A stretch of DNA of 64,000 nucleotides from Dipteris shenzhenensis (Eukaryota > Polypodiophyta > Polypodiopsida > Gleicheniales). Positions 31,808 to 41,351 of the stretch are shown one piece after another (within the stretch, counting starts at the first letter, position 1; every line of letters starts with the position of its first letter). The notes beneath the pieces are model-generated. The model had not been told where the DNA came from. It did not search any database and was given only the letters and a program-made list of their open reading frames with translations. The stretch lies in NCBI GenBank assembly GCA_047967505.1, contig CM106541.1; one strand, given 5' to 3'. Made by a program: the position numbers and the translations under genes.

Positions 31808-31855
31808 CCCAACACTGAGCTTCATGATGACCACAACCTTTGCATTCCTTACAAA
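31808..31855 (-). pseudogene. extra CCHC zinc knuckle upstream of gag
   Basis: The minus strand reads CKECKGCGHHEAQCWA, a good C-x2-C-x4-H-x4-C knuckle. It lies 5' of the gypsy capsid in element orientation and downstream of a separate RNase H domain. So it is not the element's own nucleocapsid. The surrounding frame has stops. Confidence 0.55.
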
Positions 31856-31968
31856 TGATCACCCTCCTTCATGGCTTGCGACTTTGTTGGGGTGGTGCTT
31901 CCACTCGCGTCATGCGTGATTGAAGTACAAGCTTCACATGCCAAGAAATTAGCAACTAGATTTTGAGC

Positions 31969-32343
31969 TCAAGGGATATGCTGAATTTTTACCTCTTCAA
32001 ATTGGTTGCAAAGTTCCAATGCTTGTTGATGTCGTGGAACCAAGCCTTTGCTCCGCACCTTCCACCTTCCACTAACTTGTTCACACACTAGTTGAGAATC
32101 TCCTTGCACTTCAAGTTGCTTGGCATGATGTTCTTGTGCCTTTTGTAGCCCAAAGATGAGTGCCGAGTACTCAGCTTGATTGCAAGTACTTGCAGGTGCA
32201 AACTTGCTGTAACAATACTCCTCACCACCCGATGAAGTGAGCTTCACACCCACGCTAGCAGCCTTGGTTGAAGGTTTGTAAGCTCCATCAAATTGAAGGA
32301 TCCAAGATGTCATCACACCAAGACTAAAATTCGGACATCCCAA
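31969..32343 (-). pseudogene. additional RNase H domain upstream of gag
   Basis: Reads WILQFDGAYKPSTKAASVGV, FAPASTCNQAEYSALIFGLQ and LEVQGDSQLVCEQVSGRWKV. The acidic residues D (FDGA), E (NQAEY) and D (GDSQLV) are conserved. This pattern matches the cellular/archaeal-type RNase H acquired by some plant retrotransposons (aRNH), where it normally lies within pol. Here it is at the 5' end of the element. The 124 codons are open. Confidence 0.7.
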
Positions 32344-33156
32344 GTTTCTCGGTAGTCCAAGATAGGTAGGAGGAGGGGGTGAGGAGAATTCAACACTTGA
32401 GCCAAACGTTCAGTACCAAATACACTTGCAATCCTTTGTTGATAGTTTATCTTTAGACCAAAAAGAATTACAACTTGAAGCTCGAAATGAGGCACAAAAG
32501 GTTGATTAGGTACAAATGGATTCCTTGGTCGAAACATTACCAACCATAGCCGAGGCCTAGAAACCTTTGTAGTGAGATTGAGAATAAACCATTCAGGACG
32601 AGCTTATCCACAGGAATTAACAAGTAAATGTGCCAAATCTCCCCCCAAGCTTGGGGAGCATCCCACCCTTCGATGAAGGACACCGTTTTAATTACCTCTA
32701 AAGCAACAAGTAGTTCGATCACCGCACAATGAGTAGAAGTAAAATCAAAGTTCTCCCAGCATATCAATAGTTCTTCACCATGAATCATCCATGGTGTATC
32801 ATTCCACCCATCATCTCCTTGAACAATGCACTAGATAATAAGCCATTGAAGGTCGACATGAAGATCAAGGAAGAGATCTCATGCATTGGTAGCCGTAAGG
32901 TGTGGAGGACCAGGCACCAAATCCTTAAACGCGTCGAGAAGTGACATAAATATCCACCCTCCTTGTGTGGCATACGTCTGTGAAGTGAGCTTAGAGAAGT
33001 TCTGAATCGGCGATCTAGTAGGAGATGTGAATGGAGCACATGAAATGAAGTACTTTTGCTTTTTACAGCAAGAGCAAACTCCCCACAGTTAGAGAGTTAC
33101 AGTTCCCGAGATTTCAATATATAAACAAAAATCATTACATTTTCACCACTTCCAAC

Positions 33157-33222
33157 TTGTTGGCCCAATGATAAGTCTCCCTTTTGTGAAGGGGGAGGTC
33201 TTGGGTTCAAATCCTACTCTTT
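33157..33222 (+). repeat. tRNA-like (SINE head) sequence with A and B boxes
   Basis: TGGCCCAATGATAAG resembles a pol III A box. GGGTTCAAATCC, ~40 bp downstream, is a B box (GGTTCAAATCC). Between them CTCCC...GGGAGG forms a stem. It lies in the untranslated leader of the gypsy element, opposite to its orientation, and a GAGAGG purine run follows. It looks like a tRNA-derived SINE head, not a working tRNA gene: I could not fold a full acceptor stem. Confidence 0.5.
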
Positions 33223-33511
33223 AATAAAAAGAGAGGAGAGGAGAGGAGAGGAGAAGGAGAAGAGAAAGAGAAGGAGGAGAAGAAGAAGAGAAGAGAGAGG
33301 GGAGGCGCGGGATCTGCTATTACAGTTTTGCAGAAACTCAGAAAACTGTCCGCGACCAGAAGATGCAGCAGCCTAGAAAACTATCGCGTGGGTGAATGTA
33401 GTAGACGCACAGGGCGAATGCACGCGTAGTAGCTTAGAAGGAGCACAGATGGTACATTTTTGCAGATGCGACCGGTATGAGCAGAAGATTTGCCACTAGC
33501 CGTGGAGATTT

Positions 33512-33531
33512 CGATCCCAGTAGCCAAACCA
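33512..33531 (-). other. tRNA primer-binding site (candidate)
   Basis: Four bases inside the 5' LTR the minus strand reads TGGTTTGGCTACTGGGATCG. It starts with TGG, as expected for complementarity to a tRNA CCA end. Its second half resembles the tRNA-Asp-type site of Tat/Athila elements (GGGGATCGAA). The exact tRNA is not certain. Confidence 0.6.
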
Positions 33532-33535
33532 TTTC

Positions 33536-34489
33536 TATTAGCTGGAAAAGAATTCAAGACCAGAGGCTAGAGGCTAAGCATGGCAATGCTCGAGGGCCAT
33601 AGGGGAAAGGAGATCGTGAGGGCGAACCATTATCATGGGAGGGGAAAAAGGAATTAGAAGGGGAGGGAATGAAGAGAGAGACTATGACACAAGGGTAAAG
33701 GGAGAGGGGGAAGAGAAGCATGTACATGATAGGAAGAGGAATGTAAAGATGGAGACATCAAGGGAAGAGGACTATACTTTATTTGAAAGAAAGGATGAGA
33801 GGGAAATATCAAAGCACTAGCTAGGTGGCTTTACAAGAATGAGCATGTCTCATCAAGGAGTAGCCCCCTCCTTTTATAGCCAAAAGAGGGGGTCTCTCCC
33901 AATTAATGTATCCTCCCACATGCATGGTGTGTGTGGAAAAGTCTCCTATGTGGGGTAGGTAGTTACGCACTCTCAATTGTGTGCGACAACCCTTTGCCTC
34001 AATTTTCCACATAAATCAAGCCCCATATCTCAATTCTATGATACTCCCTTGGTCTCTTCCCAATTTTATAATATGTTCAAACCTTTAGGAGGACAAGTGG
34101 AGGGTTGGCACAAGGAATCTTGCCACCTTGTCCTACTTTCCCCATCATTTAACTTGCTCTCTTGGACTTTCTATACCTCCCCCACATAGGCCTATCCCAT
34201 ATGGAGGGAATAATTCATATCTCATGGACTTCCATATCTCACTAAATGTAGCCTAGGTGGAGGGGTGGCACATGGAGGAGCCATGCCACCTTAGATTTTA
34301 TAATATTACTATCATGGATTATGTACAACACACCTTATGGGTCCTCTTACGTGGAAGGGTGGCACATGGTCATGCCCTGCCACCTCAACCCTGGGCCCTA
34401 TGCACACCATATTTTATTATACTATTACCACATATACAAACACACACACCTATTAATGCCTTTTTCCTTAGACAATTTTATACATAATA
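33536..34489 (-). repeat. 5' LTR of the gypsy element
   Basis: Direct copy of 25145-26140. In element orientation its first bases are TATTATGT, so the canonical TG is mutated to TA. It lacks the ~40 bp present in the left copy. The start of the element transcript and its promoter should lie here, but I do not see an unambiguous TATA box. Confidence 0.92.
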
Positions 34490-34493
34490 GTAC

Positions 34494-35880
34494 ACTTTCG
34501 ATTTCTTTCGTTTTTTTACTTGGATGATTGAGTAGCCTTTGTTGTTTGTGAGCTTGTGCTCTTTGGATTTCAAGCAATCGTAGGAGCTATAGAGAAAGTA
34601 GCTGTAGCATCAAGAGAGGATTTCATCCAGTAGAGGAGTGGAGCTGTAGCTGTACTAGGAGAGAGGAGCGTCAAGAGGGGATTTTGTCCAGTAGAGGAGT
34701 GGAAGGAGAACTGAGGGGATTTCGTGCAAGAGGAGAGGGGATTTTGTCAAAAGGAGTGGAAGAAGAACTGAGGGGATTTCATGAAGAGGGGATTTTGTCA
34801 AGATGAGATCTCGTTTGGAAAGAGCGGTAGTAGGAGGAGACTATCATGGCAGAAGCGAGGAGCAAGTGGGAAGATTAACTCAGAAAAGGAGAAGCTCCAA
34901 ACTATTGTTGACGACATGGAAGCCTCATTGACAGTCATGCTAGCGAAGAAGAATGGGCCTGCTGAGGGCTGTGAAGAAGAAATAGATTTGTCCTTTGTGC
35001 CTACCCAAGTAGTGTTGTCGATCGAAGGAAACCTACCACTAAAGGCAAGAGTAGGCGAAAACTGTGCAGAGGAAGAAGAAACAGGCCGAAACAGTGCTCC
35101 GTAAGAAGAAATGGGCCAAAATAGCGCGGAGGAAGACGAATCAGCGCGGAGGAAAAGAGCAATGCACGTCTTACAAAACAGCGCAGAGGAAAAGAATGCA
35201 GAGGAAAGGAGCAGCGTCATGGAGGGGAGATCGTGAGCAGCGCTCTCAAGTCATGGAGGAGAAAGATAAGGGCAAGAGATAAGCATGCCCCGAAATAAGC
35301 ATGCCCCAAAATAGCATACTTTGGGGGGAAGAAGCAATCCCCGCAAAAAAGCATGCTTTGGGGGGAAGGAGCAATCCCGCCAAAAGCATGTAGAGGGAAA
35401 AAAAAAAAAAAAGACCTCTTTCTAATCCAACTATTGTGTGTGGAATCTATGGAGAGTTGAATTGGTAATGGAAGTTTAAAGCCTACATAGTTAAGTACAC
35501 ATTGTTAGAACAAAACTGGGATGGGGAGCCTCCTGGGACCTCTTATTTTGACATAGTTTTGAACGTTTTTGCTTGCAATTAGCTAAGCAAGGATGGAGGA
35601 GTGTTTTCCAAGAACTACCCCATCTAAGACGTTGTCCTAAAGCTCTCAAACCACCCTAGGTACACATTGGAGATCTAGGAAGGGAGAGAACAAGGTGAGC
35701 CTAGCACTTGATCCCCCATGAAGACGAATTCAATTCCTTTTCATAGGTTTACTTTTTATGCTTGGTTTAAAAGGTTTGCTTAGCTTTGCCTTTTAAAGTT
35801 TTGGTTTTTTAATAGTTTTAGATTTTCTAGTTTGCTTTTAAAGTAATAGTATGATTTTAAAGTGTAATGGCATGAATCAT
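34494..35880. other. non-coding region right of the gypsy element, local repeats
   Basis: At 34615-34800, degenerate repeats of GGGGATTTTGTC and AGTAGAGGAGTGGA occur. At 35050-35180 units of GCGCGGAGGAA(G/A)A repeat, and at 35283-35395 GCATGCCCC(G/A)AAATA and CTTTGGGGGGAAG repeat. The ORFs (34781-35104 and the opposite-strand 140-codon one) translate these repeats. 35450-35870 is unique, without a recognisable gene. Confidence 0.45.
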
Positions 35881-36836
35881 GAAAAGCATGTACGATTTTT
35901 TTGAAAGTAGGATCTCCAGATTTGAATTTCAAAATTTGAAACTTGAAACTTGAAATTTGAAATTTTTATTTTAAATTTTGAATTTTGAATTTTGAACTTT
36001 AAATTTTAAATTTTAAAATCTAGATTTTCAATTTTTAAATTTAACGTTTGAAGATTTGTCCATGTGGCCAAATCTTCCTAGTGATTTGAAAGAAGATTTG
36101 GCCATGTGGCCAAATCTTCCTAGTGATTTGAAAGAAGCTAGCAACATTTGGCAGCACGGCAAAATCTTCCCAAACCCTAATGCTTTGAAAGATTTGGCCA
36201 CATGGCCAAATCTCCCAAAACCTGGTGATTTGAAAGAAGCATGCAAGAGGAGGTTGCACGGCCAAAGCTCTCCATACCCTAGTGCTTTGAAAGAAGCCTA
36301 CAAGATTTGGCCACACAACCCAATCTCCCCAAGTTTGAAAGAACGCCACAACCAAATCTTCTCAGTGCTTTGAAAGAAGTCACCAAGGTCTCGAAGGATT
36401 TGGCTGCACACATCCAAATCTTGCTAGCTTCTTTGAAAGCACCAAGGTTTGAGCAAATTTGGCCATGTGGCCAAATCTTATTGCTTCTTTTAAAGCACTA
36501 ATGTCTTAGGAGATTTGGCCATGTGGCCAAATCTTGTTGGCTCCTTTCAAAGCACCAGGGTCTGGGGAGATTTGACCATGTGTCCAAATCTTGTGGGGTT
36601 CTTTTAAAGAACCAAGGTCTAAGTAGATTTGGATGTGTGGATAAATCTTGATGGCTTCTTGAAAGCACCAACATCTCAGGAGATTTGGTTGTGTGGAAAA
36701 ATCTTGCTATCTCCCTTTCAAAGCACCATGGTCTGTGAAGATTTGGCCATGTAGCCAAATTTTGCTGCCTAAAATTCAAAGCACCAAGGTTTAGGAAGAT
36801 TTGGTCTTGCAATGAAATCTTGTAAAGCATTTTCAT
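35880..36836 (-). repeat. right-hand GATTTGGCC palindrome array, inverted then direct
   Basis: 35880-36050 is the reverse of the left arm's AT-rich spacer (GAAAGTAGGATCTCCAGATT, then TTTTGAATTTTGAATTTTGA). 36050-36370 has units in reverse orientation relative to the left arm (AAATCTTCCTAGTGATTTGA). From about 36400 to 36836 the units run in the same orientation as the left arm (AATCTTGCTAGCTTCTTTGA). About 15 dyads in all, the clearest at 36092 and 36510. Confidence 0.85.
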
Positions 36837-36902
36837 CCTAAGTCACACCATCAAATATCAATATTGAACTATAACAAATGCTATGTACTATGAGGTGCCA
36901 CA

Positions 36903-39900
36903 TTGAAAGTGGGGGTTAAAGTCAACTTGCTTGTTAGTGGAAAGATTGTTGCCATTGGGACAATATTCTCTACATCACATGATGACATGTGCCAAGGTGT
37001 GCCCTTGGGAGAAAACAATGTATCGGTGGCGATCGATATTTGTATGGATGAAAGTGCACTTCTTCCATTTCCTACAATGGATGCATTCTTAGTCTATGAG
37101 GCTTTGGGTAGTGTTGTTCATTGGAAAGCACGATCAATGAGTTGTGTGGACAATGTCAATGGAGCTATTGTACCAATGAATGATACAACATCAGATACTA
37201 TTGACGTTGAACCTCTATGTGAATATGATGAGTTTTCCATTCGAGAATCATGGAAGGACAAGAAAGTGTTAATATGGGATGAGCAAAAAACCAAGAGCAT
37301 TGCAGAGGGTGTTGTTTTGTATGTCTACCCATTTGAACCTATAAATTTTGAGATGCTTGGTGAAGGTAATCTAGATGTGGGAATTGAAAAGTATCATAGT
37401 GATGTATCAGGCATCGATACCATCCACTTAATAAAATGGCCCATTGCACAAATAACCTTTTTAGATGGAACTTCATTAAGAATCGATGACACCATGAATT
37501 CTTCAAGTGGTTCTGGGAAAAAGCACATGGAAGATGAGGACCCAATGGAAAAATCCACAAAAAAGAGGTGTTACTACATGATAAAGAGAAAAGATAAAAA
37601 ACATGGCATGCCATTAGCATCATCTAGACTCACAAGGGATGCAGTCATAAAAGTATCTATGATTGATTGTTGTAAACAAAATTGTTGTCAATTTGCCGAT
37701 CGTCAAATGATATCCAAATTACGCATAGAGTATTGGGGCCAAAGTTTGGAGGCTCGCACCAATTATGTATATGACACTCTTGGGATTGCTTGTCGAAAAG
37801 ATGACAATGGGTAGTTCAAATATGTCTTTTCATTGAATGGTATTCAAGTTTTTTGTAGAGCATGGTATGAAATGCATGGTATTCCAAAAACAACATTTTA
37901 TCGATACAGGGAGCAATTTGAAATTGGTATACGAAGGTGCATACATGGTAATAAAGGAATCGTGCGGAGAGGTTGGGACCACATAGAGCTGGGTAGAGCC
38001 ATAATCCAAGATTTTGTGGATAACAATTCAGAGCGTATGCCACGCAAAAGTAGAACACTTCAAGATGGATCAAGGGAAACACAGTTGGTGATACCGGATG
38101 TATACAAGCAGGTTGATATTCTCTATGAAGTTAACATGCAATTAAACCATAGTTTGGGTTGTAAGGAGATAACTTCCACATTCAACTGCATATGGAACTC
38201 TGAATTCAAGCATGTAACTTTGTCAAAAACAAGTGAATTCTCTAAGTGTGGTTTATGTAGTGCAATCAAGGCTCAGCTTGCAGCGACAAAATGCCAAAAT
38301 GAACATAATAAGTTGATGGAAGATAGAAGAAAGCACATGTTACAACAAAAAAGTTGTAGAAATGTGTACTACACTTGGCGCAGATTTTTTGTAATGTATC
38401 CTCAGACATACTTGTGCATTATCCATGAAAAGATGGACCAAAAGAAGATAGCCATCCCTATATTACGCAATCGTTCAAAGGACACAAACAAATCCTTTCA
38501 GCTCCCAGTGGCTTTGACTGGCATGATAACACATGGACATGGTCAAGGACGTTATGGTCACTTTTTTTAATCCTTGTGGCCATCGGATCCTAACTTCACA
38601 ATTGGTTCATTGGCTTTGTGTTTGAGAAATCTTGAAAGATTTGATAACCATGCACTTGGAGATTTGGTACATGATGGGATGCCAAGGTCTGACAATGCTC
38701 TGCTAAATGCACTAACCTCAAGAGAACATTGGATTCTCACTATGTTTCTAATGGCAAGCAACAACTTCATCTTGGAGCAGTGGGTGGAACATTCAAAGAC
38801 CTTGGACTTGGAAGTTGCCATCAAGAAAATCCTTATAAGAAACTACCCGAACACCTATTGTTGCAGTTGGATAATTGTGGTTCTGAAAACAAGAATAGGT
38901 ACTTGTTTGCATACCTATCATTACTTGTTGCTCGAGGGATTTTCAAGTCAATTCAATTGGGATTTTTGATGGTTGGGCATACACATGAGGATATTGATGC
39001 AATGTTTACAGGTTTTCAGAGAGGTTAAGAACTAGCCAAACATTGACATTTGCACATATCATGGATACTTTTAGACAATGTGAGGAGTCTTCTCCAATCA
39101 TGCCATTTTTGGTAACGGAAGTCCCTGATTTCAAGAGCTATGTTGATGGATGCCTAAGCGATGGGAAAGATTCTTTAGTGGGACACTCAAAGCCTCTCCA
39201 ATTTTGGTTCTTTATGCGAAATGAAGTTCCTATTATGCAATATAAAGTGCATCCACGATCATGAGATTGGCAACCAAGTGAAGGTGGCATTGAGTTGTGG
39301 AAGAGACATCCGGATGGTCATCCAATGCTACCAAGTGGAGAGCCGCCTTATGTAACCATGTTCAAGTATGTGAAGGATCACTTAGATGTGATAGTTAGTA
39401 TCAAGGAGTATGTACACTTTTGGGAAAAATGGGCACACCTGCAAGGTCCAGAAGCATCTTTCACAAAGTTTTACAAGCCAGTAGTGAAGTACTGGAAGAA
39501 CATGATTGATGAGCTTGATAAACCAAACAATAGTGTAGAGGGCATGTACGAGAGATTTTGGCCAAAGACGCAACATATTGATTGTGTGTAAGTAGTTGAT
39601 AATGAAAACGATGAGTTTCGAGGAATTGAAGAGTTGAATGATCATTACTATGGACCTCAAAGGAAAAAGCCAAAACAATCATTTGATCCAATGGTTGATG
39701 TACAAAAAGGACACTTTCTTTTGGTCCGACCAGCAGAAAAATTTACCCAATTTGGCTAGGCATTGCTCAAATTGATGTACAGTAGGATAATAAATCTAAA
39801 AATTTCAAGAAGGTTTTCATACAATATTGGGCACCTATATGCAAAAGACACAATGCACAAATTGAGGAGGTGTATGCAAATTGTTGGAATAAGATTTGGA

Positions 39901-40112
39901 TGTGCAATAAAGGTGATCCTCCACGTTGGGAATCTGTTGATGCTATTGTATGGTCATGGGTTCCAAAATGTAACCTCTCAAAGAAGGTTTCCTCGAAGAG
40001 CAAGAACCTCGCCATCAAGGTGAAGATACCAACCATTGCACGCAAGCGAGCTTTATCCAATTTGTCTCATAGAATAGATTTTGACTTTGATGCTGACTCC
40101 ACAATGGAGTGA
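36903..40112 (+). pseudogene. decayed transposase-like gene (DUF8039-type N-terminus, RNase-H-fold DUF7869-type core)
   Basis: The frame 36903-38800 is continuous except for TAG at 37812 and TAA at 38568. It then shifts at least twice. The N-terminal part resembles the DUF8039 domain of plant transposon proteins (VSGKIVAIGTIFSTS, CMDESALLPFPTMDAFLVYE, ALGSVVHWKARS). Next is an HTH-like VFCRAWYEMHGIPKTTFYRY with IHGNKG. The core has TYLCIIHEKMDQKKIAIP, LTGMITHGHGQG, LLQLDNCGSENKNRYLF and GFLMVGHTHEDIDAMF, with acidic residues spaced as in DDE enzymes. After 39295 come WPKTQHIDCV and MCNKGDPPRWESVDAIVWSW fragments. I name the families from memory of their motifs; a profile search would settle it. 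It is inactive as written. Confidence 0.65.
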
Positions 40113-40744
40113 AGGTACTTAAAAAGCATGACTTTTTTTTCCTTGCACAACAATAATTTAATTGAATACTGACAAATATTTGGAAGGTATGACATTGATC
40201 TTTTTTCTTTATCCTTTTTTTTGCAGACCATTGCCTTGTGGTTGCAAGTTCTGCACACTCGACAAAATATCAAGGACTAGTGTTGCATTCTTACTTTTTC
40301 TCCAACTAAACTAAAATGGTGTTTTTGAACACCACCTTTTCTCGAGAAGAGGCAAAAAATGCTTCGTTAAACTCGAACATATGATGTTTTTTTCTCGGCT
40401 AATGCAGAACAGGCACACTCCAAATTGTGAGTTTCATATACACGGCCAAATCTAGGGAGAAAGTCAATGGAGTGCACTCAATGCATTGTAATTGTAACCC
40501 CTCAAAAAATACCATGCATTGGTCGAAACCTCAACATTTGACATTTTATTTATGTTTATGTAAACCATGCACATTTGCGAGATTTGGATGGACTGCCAAA
40601 TCTATGGGAAAAATCAATGAAAAACATTGAATGTTACATAATTACAACCCCTCAAAAGTTCCCAAATTATCAGGATTTTCCCAAATTCTCTAATATGGTG
40701 TTTATGGGTGTCCTAGTCGACACATCTATAGGAGGAGCTGGGTG
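40113..40744. other. 3' flank of the transposase-like gene, shared motifs
   Basis: No gene. GGTGTTTTTGAACACC at 40319 and ATTTTCCCAAATTCTCTAAT at 40674 repeat elements of 18075-18667. Two related dyads, CGGCCAAATCTAGGGAG at 40443 and GATTTGGATGGACTGCCAAATC-like at 40581, resemble the GATTTGGCC arrays. Confidence 0.45.
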
Positions 40745-41144
40745 TTGTAACTTTTGGTGTTTGTCAACACCTTTATAAATATTGTGAGAGTTTCCTTAAT
40801 ACTGTAACTTTTGAAGGTGTCTATTAATACCATTATAAATATTAAGAGAGTTTACAACTGCTAAATCTTATTTTTTCGTGTAACATATCTAGGCTACATT
40901 AAATTTTATACTTTTAGTTTCATCTCCTGTTGTCCTTTTTAAAAATATGAATTATGAAGATGAAAACTATTGTCCTTTTTAAAAATGATGTAAATCTAGA
41001 TATTGGAATCCACTTTGTTGTGATAAAGTTGAATGGATAAAAATTTCTGTCAATGAGACAAAATTTTCATCCAAAAAAGGAAAATTTTCTAACGTAAGTG
41101 AATGCAAATGTCATTCTAGTATAAGGAAAAACATTTCATCACGT

Positions 41145-41351
41145 AAAACTTTCATTGACGGAAAATTTCAATCGGTGGAAATTTTTTCCCGTCGATAAAA
41201 ATTATTATTTTTTCTCGTTGATGAAATGGGGGGGGGGGGTCTCATCGATGAATTTTGGGATTCTGGAAAAAAAATTCTACCAATGGATTGAAATTTCCAT
41301 CGATGAAAAAAAAAATCCCGCCGACGGAAATTTTCTGTCGATGAAAGTTTT
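41145..41351. mobile_element. ~207 bp hairpin (MITE-like) in unit 1
   Basis: The ends are inverted: AAAACTTTCATTGACGGAAA at the left against TTTTCTGTCGATGAAAGTTT at the right. The interior is full of further GACGG/CCGTC-type steps (CCCGTCGATAAAA, CCCGCCGACGG). Homologues lie at 53616-53844 and 62065-62292. The ORFs overlapping it are chance. Confidence 0.65.

Larger units (their letters stand above)
25145..34489 (-). mobile_element. Ty3/gypsy LTR retrotransposon, 9.3 kb, defective
   Basis: Two direct LTRs (25145-26140 and 33536-34489) flank gag, protease, RT, RNase H and integrase in Ty3/gypsy order on the minus strand. A 4-bp duplication GTAC sits outside both ends (25141-25144, 34490-34493). 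A PPT lies beside the left LTR and a PBS beside the right LTR, as expected for minus orientation. The integrase ends with YGTEAVLPLEIEIPTLRL, a pattern common in plant Tat/Athila-like groups. Coding parts carry several stops and frameshifts. Extra, foreign pieces are present: a copia-type RNase H between gag and pol, and an RNase H plus zinc knuckle upstream of gag. Confidence 0.9.

Noticed and set aside
33157-33222. Functional tRNA gene
   Set aside because: A and B boxes are present, but I could not form a proper acceptor stem, and it lies inside a retrotransposon leader.
34781-35282. 107-codon and opposing 140-codon ORFs
   Set aside because: Both follow a local GCGGAGGAAGA-type repeat on opposite strands. 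Neither has a domain.
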